From UBA1081 sp045535305 (GTDB taxonomy: Bacteria > Bacillota > Clostridia > Oscillospirales > Acutalibacteraceae), in the NCBI GenBank assembly GCA_045535305.1, contig JAZSLJ010000020.1, positions 1-10,253 on the forward strand: a stretch of 10,253 nucleotides of DNA, read 5' to 3'. Position numbers and translations under genes: made by a program. How positions within the stretch are numbered: the stretch's first letter is position 1; the number at the start of each line of letters is the position of its first letter. This document shows positions 1 through 5,892 of this stretch, in pieces. Below the pieces are notes generated by a model that saw only the letters and a list, made by a program, of their open reading frames with translations, was not told the DNA's origin and did not search any database.

Positions 1-1260
1 CAATGCGACCCCGAAACATATACTTTCGGTGCAGAATATTCTTCAAAAGAGGTTTATCTTTATCAGGACGGAACAAGCATAAAATCTGTTCAGAAGATTG
101 CGGACAACACTTTGCGTGTTACTCATAACGGCTGTATGGACAGTTTTGAAGACGGTGAAACATACATACTCAGACACTTCGTCTACGACGGGACAATCTT
201 CAGCATCAGAAATCAAAGCAAGAACATAACATTTGATAATGTCAACATTTACGGAAGTCCCGGCATGGCATATATTTGTGAAGATAATTGTTCACATTTT
301 CAGATTACCAACAGCTTTATCGGCGTTAATCCCGAATACAAAGACAAACGGTGCGTGTCTCTGACCGCTGATGCGATTCACATTGTGAACACCGATGGTT
401 GCTTCAATATTTCGGGCTGTGACATAAGCGGAATGGGCGACGATGCCATTAATGTTCATGATGGTTTAGGTTATGTTTCTGATGTGAACGGAAATACCGT
501 TACGCTTATTGCATCGGCAATGAGACTGAATGAAGGCGATATTCTTGCTTTCAAAAACGAAAAGTTTGAGAATACAGATATTACTGCAAAAATTGTTTCT
601 GTAAAATCACTTGAGGGCATAACAAAAGAAGTGGTTGTTGAAAATCTGTCTGAAAGTATTTCGGAAGGTTTTGTTGCTTACAGTACGGAATGTGACAGCA
701 GTAATTATGTTATCAGGAACAATTATTTCCACGAAAACAGGGCAAGAGGTCTGCTTCTCCAGTCCTCAAACGGACTTTGCGAGAACAACCGATTTTATAA
801 AACAATGGCTCAGGCAATAAAGGTTGTAATGGATATTGAGCCTACTCTCTGGCAGGAGGGCACGGGCGTTAATAATCTTATTATTCGCAACAACACCTTC
901 GAAAAGTGTAATTACAGCGACTGGGGTTCGGTAATTGAAATCGGTACGAATATTGCAGGCAGAAGTGCAGAAACAGCCGTTTTTACAAATATTGAAATCA
1001 GCTCAAACAAATTTACGGACATTCCGTCAATGCTGCTCAGGGCGGATAATATAAATGGTTTTGTTTTTGGTAACAACACAATTGATACTGGCGAATTCTT
1101 TGAAAAAAATTCAACGCAAGGCAGAATTCAGTTCGGAAAATATTGTTCAAACATAACCTACACAGATAATGTTTTTATCAATAGTGGATTTTTACGATTC
1201 AAAGAAATTGCAAAAGCAGATAATATATATGTGTGGGCTCAAATTAATTCGCAACTTTAA
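1..1260 (+). CDS. Parallel beta-helix glycosidase, GH110-like, 5'-truncated by window edge
   Basis: The frame is open from base 1, so this is the last 419 residues of a longer protein; the in-frame TTG at 112 is internal, not a start. The sequence has the Asn-rich repeats of a right-handed parallel beta-helix (NxxF/I-type turns such as IRNNYF and IIRNNTF). Landmarks, numbered from the first codon in the window, are TADAIH at 122-127, GDDAINVH at 146-153 with an Asp pair (147, 148), NRARG at 246-250 and LWQEG near 283-287. This combination, with a small beta-barrel-like insertion (about 155-225) after the Asp pair, is how I remember family GH110 (exo-alpha-1,3-galactosidases, inverting); it does not match the NTD/DD/GHG signature of GH28 polygalacturonases. 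A role in removing terminal galactose from host or plant glycans is inferred. Transcription should stop at the hairpin at 1332-1361. Another beta-helix carbohydrate enzyme is possible. Confidence 0.72.
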   Translation, partial: QCDPETYTFGAEYSSKEVYLYQDGTSIKSVQKIADNTLRVTHNGCMDSFEDGETYILRHFVYDGTIFSIRNQSKNITFDNVNIYGSPGMAYICEDNCSHFQITNSFIGVNPEYKDKRCVSLTADAIHIVNTDGCFNISGCDISGMGDDAINVHDGLGYVSDVNGNTVTLIASAMRLNEGDILAFKNEKFENTDITAKIVSVKSLEGITKEVVVENLSESISEGFVAYSTECDSSNYVIRNNYFHENRARGLLLQSSNGLCENNRFYKTMAQAIKVVMDIEPTLWQEGTGVNNLIIRNNTFEKCNYSDWGSVIEIGTNIAGRSAETAVFTNIEISSNKFTDIPSMLLRADNINGFVFGNNTIDTGEFFEKNSTQGRIQFGKYCSNITYTDNVFINSGFLRFKEIAKADNIYVWAQINSQL

Positions 1261-1331
1261 TCAATGTAAATATAACAAAAAGTATGATTTGTTGTACTCT
1301 ATGGTTCTAAAATGAGACATACTGCCAAACT

Positions 1332-1361
1332 AAAATCCGTTCACGCAAGTGGGCGGATTTT
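1332..1361 (+). terminator. Rho-independent terminator in repeat copy 1
   Basis: AAAATCCGTTCAC pairs with GTGGGCGGATTTT (13 bp, two T-G wobbles) around a GCAA tetraloop of the stable GNRA class, and the T-rich stretch TTTTCGTTTG follows. It ends the GH110-like transcript. The same hairpin recurs in copy 2. Confidence 0.88.
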
Positions 1362-1465
1362 CGTTTGTATTATTCATTATTCAATCTTCATCATTCATTA
1401 TTCATTTCTGCAAGAACGGATTTTCGAATGAATACTGAATAATTGCAGGTGCTCCCCGCACCCGA

Positions 1466-1494
1466 TTGTAAATTCAGATTAAGTGTGATATAAT
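1466..1494 (+). promoter_or_regulatory. Sigma-A promoter of the GH16 gene, carried by repeat copy 1
   Basis: TTGTAA (1466-1471) and TATAAT (1489-1494) are separated by 17 bp. The predicted start is G1501 or A1502, where the conserved leader GACAAAT begins, giving a 5' UTR of about 35 nt. CAAAT and ATTTG in that leader could form a small 5'-terminal hairpin. Confidence 0.85.
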
Positions 1495-1535
1495 TATCTC
1501 GACAAATAAGAATTTGCACGAAAGGATAACCAACT

Positions 1536-2606
1536 ATGTTCAAAAAAAGTATGGCTTTGCTGCTTGTTTTAACAATGCTGGTCGGCTTGCCGTTAGGAGT
1601 ATCTGCCGAAGATAGTGTTCCCGAAAAGGAAGGCTATGTGCTTGATTTCAGCACAGAGTTTAATGATGGCATTTTAAATACAGAATACTGGTTGCCGCAA
1701 TATCTGCCTCACTGTACTACCAACACAGAAGGCTCCTCTGCTAGGTATAAAATTGAGAATGGTTATCTGAATCTGTTTATCACAAAAGATTCACCGGATT
1801 ATTTCGGCGGTCAGCCCGGCTCGACAGATCCCGATAATCTTTTATGGATAGCCAACGGTATTCAGACGTGGGAAAAGAATCATCTGCATCCCGGCGGTAG
1901 TCAGCAGATGGAAGTTGAGTCTTATGAAGGATATGCCACACAGTACGGCTACTTTGAGATACGAATGAAAATGCCTGACACCAAAGGCGGCGGATACGCA
2001 TCCTGGTGGTTTATAGGTGCACAGGATGATGCCCGTCCCGACGGAACAGGTTCTCAGCAGAATGGTGAAATAGACGTATTGGAAACCTTTTTTAAATCTC
2101 CGAGAGTGTTTGAACCCAAGGTTCACGCTTGGGATGACCCCGATCTTGGCGAATGGGCAAGCAAAGTTGAATTGGATGGCGACCCGATGGATTATGTAGA
2201 CGAATTCCACACCTATGCTATGGACTGGAGACCTGAAGGGATAACATTTTATGTAGACGGAAAAGAAGTAGCCAAGACCATAGAATCACCCCAATACAGA
2301 ATGTGTATGATTCTGTCTATGTATATAAATTCTGATTTCAGCGGTTGGGATGAACCCGAAAATAACTATCCCATAGAATGGCTGATCGATTACGTCCGTG
2401 TCTATAAAGATAAAAACGGTTATGATGAGAACAACAGACTTACAGAATTTGAGCGTTTTATAAAAGATATGTGCGACTCGCTCACTGCATTCGGGCAGCG
2501 TATTTTATCATTTATTCAAGACCTCTGTACGAAGTGTCATCAGTTCTTTGAGAGTTTATTCAGCCCCACATCTGCTTTGTTTACAACAACTAATTCCAAT
2601 TTATAG
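1536..2606 (+). CDS. Secreted GH16 family beta-glucanase/laminarinase-like glycoside hydrolase
   Basis: A 356-residue exported enzyme. The signal peptide has MFKK, a hydrophobic core LLLVLTMLVGLPLG and a likely cleavage after VSA (residue 24). The GH16 jelly-roll domain covers about 33-292 and ends in the typical IDYVRVYKD strand. The family catalytic motif ExDxxE is present as GEIDVLE: E178 nucleophile, D180, E183 acid/base. The aromatic stretch YASWWFIGAQDD (154-165) and DEFHTYAMDWRPEGITFYVDG (222-242) are also family hallmarks. GH16 hydrolyses beta-1,3 or beta-1,4 glycans with retention; the exact substrate (laminarin, lichenan, algal galactan) cannot be read from sequence. Residues about 297-343 form a predicted amphipathic helix with Cys 313, 331 and 334, not part of the catalytic fold. 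Start ATG 1536 has AAAGGA (1521-1526) 9 nt upstream. It is monocistronic, bounded by repeat copies 1 and 2. Confidence 0.92.
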   Translation: MFKKSMALLLVLTMLVGLPLGVSAEDSVPEKEGYVLDFSTEFNDGILNTEYWLPQYLPHCTTNTEGSSARYKIENGYLNLFITKDSPDYFGGQPGSTDPDNLLWIANGIQTWEKNHLHPGGSQQMEVESYEGYATQYGYFEIRMKMPDTKGGGYASWWFIGAQDDARPDGTGSQQNGEIDVLETFFKSPRVFEPKVHAWDDPDLGEWASKVELDGDPMDYVDEFHTYAMDWRPEGITFYVDGKEVAKTIESPQYRMCMILSMYINSDFSGWDEPENNYPIEWLIDYVRVYKDKNGYDENNRLTEFERFIKDMCDSLTAFGQRILSFIQDLCTKCHQFFESLFSPTSALFTTTNSNL

Positions 2607-2696
2607 AAGTGTTTTAATTAACTCAACCTTTTGTCTTGAAACATACAATTTTGATAATGATGAACTATGGTTCTAAAATGAGACATACTGCCAAAC

Positions 2697-2727
2697 AAAA
2701 ATCCGTTCACGCAAGTGGGCGGATTTT
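2697..2727 (+). terminator. Rho-independent terminator in repeat copy 2
   Basis: AAAATCCGTTCAC, GCAA loop, GTGGGCGGATTTT then CGTTTG. Stem, loop and tail match copy 1 base for base, apart from one extra A in the leading A-run. It ends the GH16 transcript about 90 nt after the stop codon. Confidence 0.88.
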
Positions 2728-2855
2728 CGTTTGTATTATTCATTTTTCAATATTCATTATTCATTGGTACAGAACGGATTTTCAATGAATAATGAATATT
2801 GAAGCCGCTTCGCTGATGAATAATGAATAATTGTAGGCGGGACACCCGCCCCCGA

Positions 2856-2884
2856 TTGTAAATTTATCTTCAATGTGATATAAT
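2856..2884 (+). promoter_or_regulatory. Sigma-A promoter of the HD hydrolase gene, in repeat copy 2
   Basis: TTGTAA (2856-2861), 17-bp spacer, TATAAT (2879-2884). The predicted start is G2891, at the same leader position as in copy 1. It lies 5 bp downstream of the 2836-2850 hairpin. Confidence 0.85.
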
Positions 2885-2920
2885 CATACAGACAAATAAG
2901 AATTTGCAGAGGTATAAATA

Positions 2921-3457
2921 ATGTTGAATGAAAAGACTTTGATTGAATTTGTCGAACCGTATTATGCAGGCAAAGATATTATGCATAATATGTGGCATAT
3001 TGAACTTGTGCAAAAAATGATTGATAAAATTCTGTCCCGTTGCAATTACATCGTCGATGAAGAATGTTTGAAGCTGGCAACATATTTTCACGGTTTTATA
3101 TATAGTGATGAGCAAAAAATAAGACAATGGATGTCAGAGCAGAACTATAATGACGAAATGATTTCCAAAGCAATCAGAATTGCATGGGAATCTCAGAGAA
3201 GTGAAATCCCCGAAACTCTTGAGGGTAAAATTCTGCACGATGCCCATGTATTAGAAGGCGGAAAAACATACTTGGTGGTAAAAACCTTGATTACCGGCTC
3301 TGTCAGAGGACAATCGTTAATTGATACATTAGATTTTATGAAAAAGAATGTTTTAAACCAAAACAAATGCTATTTACCCGAAACAATTCCATTATGTGAC
3401 GAAATGAACCGTTATACGAACGATTTCTTCACCGACTTAAAAGAAGGAATTCAATAA
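2921..3457 (+). CDS. HD-superfamily phosphohydrolase-like protein with HG in place of HD
   Basis: A 178-residue, all-helical, cytosolic protein with HD-superfamily layout. It has D19-x2-H22-x3-H26 in the first helices (DIMHNMWHIELV), H57 in ATYFHGF where the HD dyad normally sits, and D107 in KILHDAHVLEGG, the usual distal metal ligand. The dyad aspartate is Gly58, so the metal site is incomplete or different from canonical HD enzymes. I recall YFHG-bearing Firmicutes homologues, so the change may be a subfamily trait rather than damage. HD enzymes mostly hydrolyse phosphoesters of nucleotides; no substrate can be assigned. ATG 2921 has AGAGGT (2908-2913) 7 nt upstream. The gene is alone between repeat copy 2 and a bidirectional terminator, convergent with the MATE gene. 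Confidence 0.75.
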   Translation: MLNEKTLIEFVEPYYAGKDIMHNMWHIELVQKMIDKILSRCNYIVDEECLKLATYFHGFIYSDEQKIRQWMSEQNYNDEMISKAIRIAWESQRSEIPETLEGKILHDAHVLEGGKTYLVVKTLITGSVRGQSLIDTLDFMKKNVLNQNKCYLPETIPLCDEMNRYTNDFFTDLKEGIQ

Positions 3458-3500
3458 ACTTTAAATCATCGGGATACTATTATCATTTTTGTATATAACA

Positions 3501-3532
3501 AAGGCTTGTACGAGTTTTTCCGCACAAGCCTT
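3501..3532. terminator. Bidirectional terminator between the HD and MATE genes
   Basis: AAGGCTTGT (3501-3509) pairs with ACAAGCCTT (3524-3532) around a 14-nt loop, with a possible inner CG/CG pair. AATTTTATT follows on the plus strand and TTTGTTAT on the minus strand, so it can serve both convergent genes (stops at 3457 and 3543). Confidence 0.85.
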
Positions 3533-3542
3533 AATTTTATTA

Positions 3543-4904
3543 TCACGATTCTTTTGTAACTTTCTTTATCCAGTTGAATTTATTAACCTTCACAACTGCA
3601 ACTGCGCATTTCAGCACCTGGTCCGCTTTGAGGCAGGCAAAGGTAACAACGACTGGGAATTTAAAAACAAATGCACTGAGTATACTGAGCGGCAATACAA
3701 TAAGCCACATAAAAATTATATCGTTTTTCAGCACGAATGAAGTGTCACCGCCACCCGAAACGATTCCGCAAAGGCTTGGTGCTTCATAAGCTGTGCCGAT
3801 AATTGTGACGGAAAGCACCCATATGAATTGATTTGTAATATCAACAGTCTGAGGGGTTGCGTTATAAAAATCAAGTATAAGATTCTTGGTCAGCAACAGA
3901 ATTGCACTTGATACAATTCCTATAGCAAGGAAAAGAAACTGAAGATTTTTACTGCGGCGTTTAATAACATCAAAAGGCTTGTTTTCACCTATGGTTTTGC
4001 CGATAAGCACACAGGCAACGTTACTCGATGCATAGCAGATAACCGTTGCAACCTGAAAAATTGTTGTTGCAATACTGTTTGCCGCAATAGCACTTTCGAT
4101 AAGTCTGCCGATGATTGCTCCCTGAATGCTCATTGCAATTCCCCACGAAACACTGCTCATCATAAGAGGAGAACCTGTTTTGAAATAGTCCTTGAACATC
4201 TGCATATCTGTCACAAAAAGGTCACGGAGCTTCATTTTCAGCTTTTTGTCAACAAACAATATGTATATTACAACAACTACAAACTCGATCGCTCTTGAAA
4301 CAAGCGTTGCAAGTGCCGCACCTCTTATTCCCATTTCGGGTGCACCGAATTCACCGTAAATCAACATATAGTTGAGCAGAATGTTTATTGCAAAGGATGA
4401 AAGTGATACATAAAAACCGATCTTAACAGTTTCAACACTTCGAAGAATTGCAAGCATTATGGTTGTAAGCGCAAACAACAGATAACTGTATTTTATTATT
4501 TCCAGATAAAGCACAGCCTGCTCAATAACTGCATCCTTATCCGTAAAAAGCTTTATAAGAGTTTCGGGCGCAATGGCAGCGAATCCAAAAATAAGTACAG
4601 AAAACACAAAACTTATCCACATAGCAACCGCAGATACTTTGTAAATAGGCTTTTTCTCTTTCTGACCCCAATACTGAGAAGCTATAACTGTCATACCCGA
4701 GGCAACGCCTGAAGCCGCCATATTCAAAAAAAACTGAATGTTGTTGCAAATTCCCACACCGCTGAGCGCAGTCTCACTGTATGCACCCATCATAACAGAG
4801 TCTGCGAGATTGACGCCAAAAACTATCAGGTTTTGCACTGCCATTGTAAGCGTCATTACAAAAAATGCTTTATAAAACACATAGTCTTTGATTTTGTTTT
4901 GCAT
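3543..4904 (-). CDS. MATE family multidrug/sodium efflux transporter
   Basis: An inner-membrane antiporter of 453 residues, a normal length for MATE proteins with 12 helices. Family signs are the N-terminal LADSVMMGAYSETALSGVGI (33-52) with Asp35, a repeated internal-half organisation, and IRGAALATLVSRAIEF in the middle. MATE proteins export cationic drugs or metabolites using Na+ or H+; the substrate is unknown. I prefer ATG 4904 over the upstream ATG 4919: GGAGAG (minus strand, 4917-4912) sits 7 nt before 4904 but overlaps the upstream ATG, which has no ribosome site of its own. The gene has its own minus-strand promoter, is convergent with the HD gene, and lies back to back with truncated repeat copy 3. 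Confidence 0.93.
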   Translation of the reverse strand: MQNKIKDYVFYKAFFVMTLTMAVQNLIVFGVNLADSVMMGAYSETALSGVGICNNIQFFLNMAASGVASGMTVIASQYWGQKEKKPIYKVSAVAMWISFVFSVLIFGFAAIAPETLIKLFTDKDAVIEQAVLYLEIIKYSYLLFALTTIMLAILRSVETVKIGFYVSLSSFAINILLNYMLIYGEFGAPEMGIRGAALATLVSRAIEFVVVVIYILFVDKKLKMKLRDLFVTDMQMFKDYFKTGSPLMMSSVSWGIAMSIQGAIIGRLIESAIAANSIATTIFQVATVICYASSNVACVLIGKTIGENKPFDVIKRRSKNLQFLFLAIGIVSSAILLLTKNLILDFYNATPQTVDITNQFIWVLSVTIIGTAYEAPSLCGIVSGGGDTSFVLKNDIIFMWLIVLPLSILSAFVFKFPVVVTFACLKADQVLKCAVAVVKVNKFNWIKKVTKES

Positions 4905-4911
4905 TGTTCTT

Positions 4912-4917
4912 CTCTCC
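4912..4917 (-). promoter_or_regulatory. Ribosome binding site deciding the MATE start
   Basis: GGAGAG on the minus strand, 7 nt upstream of ATG 4904. Its first G is the last base of the alternative ATG at 4919-4917, which argues against use of that upstream codon. Confidence 0.75.
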
Positions 4918-4933
4918 ATTTTAATTTGATTTA

Positions 4934-4962
4934 ATTATATCACCTCTTTTTTCTGATTTCAA
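4934..4962 (-). promoter_or_regulatory. Sigma-A promoter of the MATE gene
   Basis: On the minus strand TTGAAA (4962-4957), 17-bp spacer, TATAAT (4939-4934). Predicted start is near 4927, giving a short 5' UTR of about 23 nt before ATG 4904. It is unrelated to the repeat-borne promoters. Confidence 0.8.
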
Positions 4963-4980
4963 CTTATTCATTTATGCTGC

Positions 4981-5156
4981 TGTGGCTTTTCTTTTTGCAT
5001 TATTCATTTTTCAGTATTCATCATTCATTATTCATTTCTGCAAGAACGGATTTTAAATGAATAATGAATAATTGCAAGTGGAACGCCCGCACCCGATTGT
5101 AATTTTATCTTCAATGTGATATTATTATCTCGACCAGTAAGAATTTAACGGAGGTG
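4981..5156 (+). repeat. Composite promoter element, copy 3 (5'-truncated, lacks terminator)
   Basis: Similarity starts at TGTGGCTTTTC, which matches the right arm of the copy 4 terminator (TGTGACTTTTC) at 26 of 28 positions through GCATTATTCATT. The left end and left terminator arm are missing. A perfect 15-bp heptad stem follows (5023-5037 with 5055-5069) around a 17-nt loop with GAACGGATTTT (5044-5054). The 31-bp segment is absent, the GC hairpin before the -35 is degenerate, and the promoter, leader and GGAGGTG ribosome site are retained. The upstream neighbour is divergent, so no terminator is needed here. Confidence 0.85.
5097..5125 (+). promoter_or_regulatory. Promoter of the 143-residue gene, in repeat copy 3
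   Basis: TTGTAA (5097-5102), 17-bp spacer, TATTAT (5120-5125). The -10 departs from the TATAAT of the other three copies and is probably weaker. The leader starts near G5132. The CAAAT/ATTTG leader pairing seen in other copies is lost. Confidence 0.75.
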
Positions 5157-5160
5157 TTAT

Positions 5161-5592
5161 ATGAGAGAAATTAGCTTGCAGATGATAGATCATAATATCT
5201 CCTCGCTTTGGTGGAAAGAGCTTGTTAAATATTTCGTGCAAATAGGAGATAGTTTAGAAATCCGATGTTGGAAAGAAGAAGTTGCCGAAATACAACAAGC
5301 ATCATTCTATGGAAACCCAACGAAAGATAATTACGAGGTTTCTATCAAAGGAATCGTTTCTGAGGAATTGATTTCAGAGCTGTTGTCAGAAAATCCAACG
5401 GACAAAAGCATATACAATAAAATGACAAAATATTTCACTATCAATGTTGAGCGTGAACAGCGCAAATTTTGTAGCGCACATTATGGCACAGAGATGTATC
5501 TAATAGGCGTATCTGATGACGATATTGCTTTTTTTCAAAATGTAATGAAAGCATATACGGAAGAAGATTTTAGCGTACATATAGATAAATAA
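5161..5592 (+). CDS. Hypothetical protein, 143 residues
   Basis: I do not recognise a family. The protein is soluble, without signal peptide or membrane segment, and fairly acidic (for example GIVSEELISELLSENPTDKS and AYTEEDFSVHIDK). An aromatic SLWWKELVKYFVQIGD block lies near the N-terminus (15-30), and the middle has alternating beta-like stretches (EVSIKGIVS, KYFTINVE, EMYLIGVSDDD). The size and alpha/beta look are compatible with immunity-type or stress proteins, but nothing in the sequence supports naming it so. The start is well set by GGAGGTG (5150-5156) just before ATG 5161. It is a one-gene unit between repeat copies 3 and 4, and its AT-rich codon use contrasts with the fusion gene at 8238-10079. 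It is probably a real gene, since promoter, ribosome site and terminator are all in place. Confidence 0.7.
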   Translation: MREISLQMIDHNISSLWWKELVKYFVQIGDSLEIRCWKEEVAEIQQASFYGNPTKDNYEVSIKGIVSEELISELLSENPTDKSIYNKMTKYFTINVEREQRKFCSAHYGTEMYLIGVSDDDIAFFQNVMKAYTEEDFSVHIDK

Positions 5593-5663
5593 ATTCAAAT
5601 TTGTAGAGCTGTTGATGAATTAACGGACTATGGTTCTAAAATGGGAAGTATACACAAAATCCG

Positions 5664-5689
5664 AAAAGTCGCACAAAAGTGTGACTTTT
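5664..5689 (+). terminator. Rho-independent terminator in repeat copy 4
   Basis: AAAAGTCGCAC pairs with GTGTGACTTTT (11 bp, one G-T) around AAAA, followed by CTTTTGG. It ends the 143-residue gene transcript about 70 nt after its stop. Confidence 0.87.
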
Positions 5690-5827
5690 CTTTTGGCATT
5701 ATTCATTCTTCAATATTCATCATTCATTATTCATTTCTGCAAGAACGGATTTTCAAATGAATAATGAAAAATGAAGTCGCTTCGCTGATGAACAATGAAT
5801 AATTATGGGCGGTACACCTGCCCCCGA

Positions 5828-5856
5828 TTGTAATTTCAGATTATGTGTGATATAAT
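5828..5856 (+). promoter_or_regulatory. Sigma-A promoter of the FAD oxidoreductase gene, in repeat copy 4
   Basis: TTGTAA (5828-5833), 17-bp spacer, TATAAT (5851-5856). Predicted start is A5863, giving a leader of about 30 nt with the 7-bp hairpin described for copy 4. Confidence 0.85.
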
Positions 5857-5892
5857 TATCCCAACAAATCAGAATTTGTTGTGGTGTTAAAT

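Larger units (their letters stand above)
1299..1526 (+). repeat. Composite terminator-palindrome-promoter element, copy 1
   Basis: Begins with CTATGGTTCTAAAATG, 38 bases after the GH110-like stop, and runs to the AAAGGA ribosome site of the GH16 gene. Modules in order are the left end (1299-1314), a terminator hairpin (1332-1361), ATTCATT heptads (about 1368-1406), a conserved loop segment GAACGGATTTT (1414-1424), degenerate inverted heptads (1427-1443), a GC hairpin GGTGC-TCCCC-GCACC (1448-1462), a promoter (1466-1494) and a leader from about 1501. The first 32 bases are identical to copy 2. It lacks the 31-bp segment found in copies 2 and 4. Confidence 0.9.
2665..2913 (+). repeat. Composite terminator-palindrome-promoter element, copy 2 (full length)
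   Basis: The most complete copy. Left end at 2665-2680, terminator 2697-2727, then a perfect 21-bp inverted repeat (2746-2766 with 2783-2803) made of ATTCATT heptads around a 16-nt loop holding GAACGGATTTT (2772-2782). Next are GAAGCCGCTTC (2801-2811), a second heptad block (2816-2830), a perfect hairpin GGCGGG-ACA-CCCGCC (2836-2850), the promoter (2856-2884), the leader GACAAATAAGAATTTGCA (2891-2908) and the AGAGGT ribosome site of the HD gene. Confidence 0.92.
5628..5886 (+). repeat. Composite terminator-palindrome-promoter element, copy 4
   Basis: Left end CTATGGTTCTAAAATG (5628-5643) matches copies 1 and 2, but a different terminator (5664-5689) replaces theirs while the preceding AAAATCCG (5656-5663) is kept. 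The heptad palindrome pairs 5723-5736 with 5755-5768 (14 bp), and the loop holds GAACGGATTTT. The GAAGTCGCTTC segment and second heptad block are present. A GC hairpin GGGCGG-TACAC-CTGCCC, promoter 5828-5856 and a leader with AACAAAT-CAGA-ATTTGTT (7-bp stem) follow. The ribosome site aligned to copy 3 GGAGGTG has decayed to GTGGTG (5881-5886). Confidence 0.9.

Noticed and set aside
112..114. TTG as the start of the first gene
   Set aside because: The frame is open to base 1 with protein-like sequence and no ribosome site before 112, so the gene begins outside the window.
1..1260. GH28 polygalacturonase identity for the beta-helix protein
   Set aside because: The NTD, GHG and RIK motifs of GH28 are absent; TADAIH, GDDAINVH and NRARG fit GH110 better.
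1368..1406. CRISPR-like short tandem repeats (ATTCATT units)
   Set aside because: Units are 7 nt, adjacent and without unique spacers, and they form inverted arms of a palindrome.
4905..4919. Five-residue longer MATE start at ATG 4919
   Set aside because: Its only good ribosome site (GGAGAG) lies downstream of it and is correctly spaced for ATG 4904.
1299..5886. Integron attC sites or an insertion sequence
   Set aside because: No integrase or transposase is in the window, no terminal inverted repeats were found between the left and right ends, and no target-site duplication is obvious.
5881..5892. GTG 5881 as start of the FAD enzyme
   Set aside because: Comparison with the other repeat copies shows GTGGTG occupies the ribosome-site position, and ATG 5893 begins the usual N-terminus before the first beta strand.
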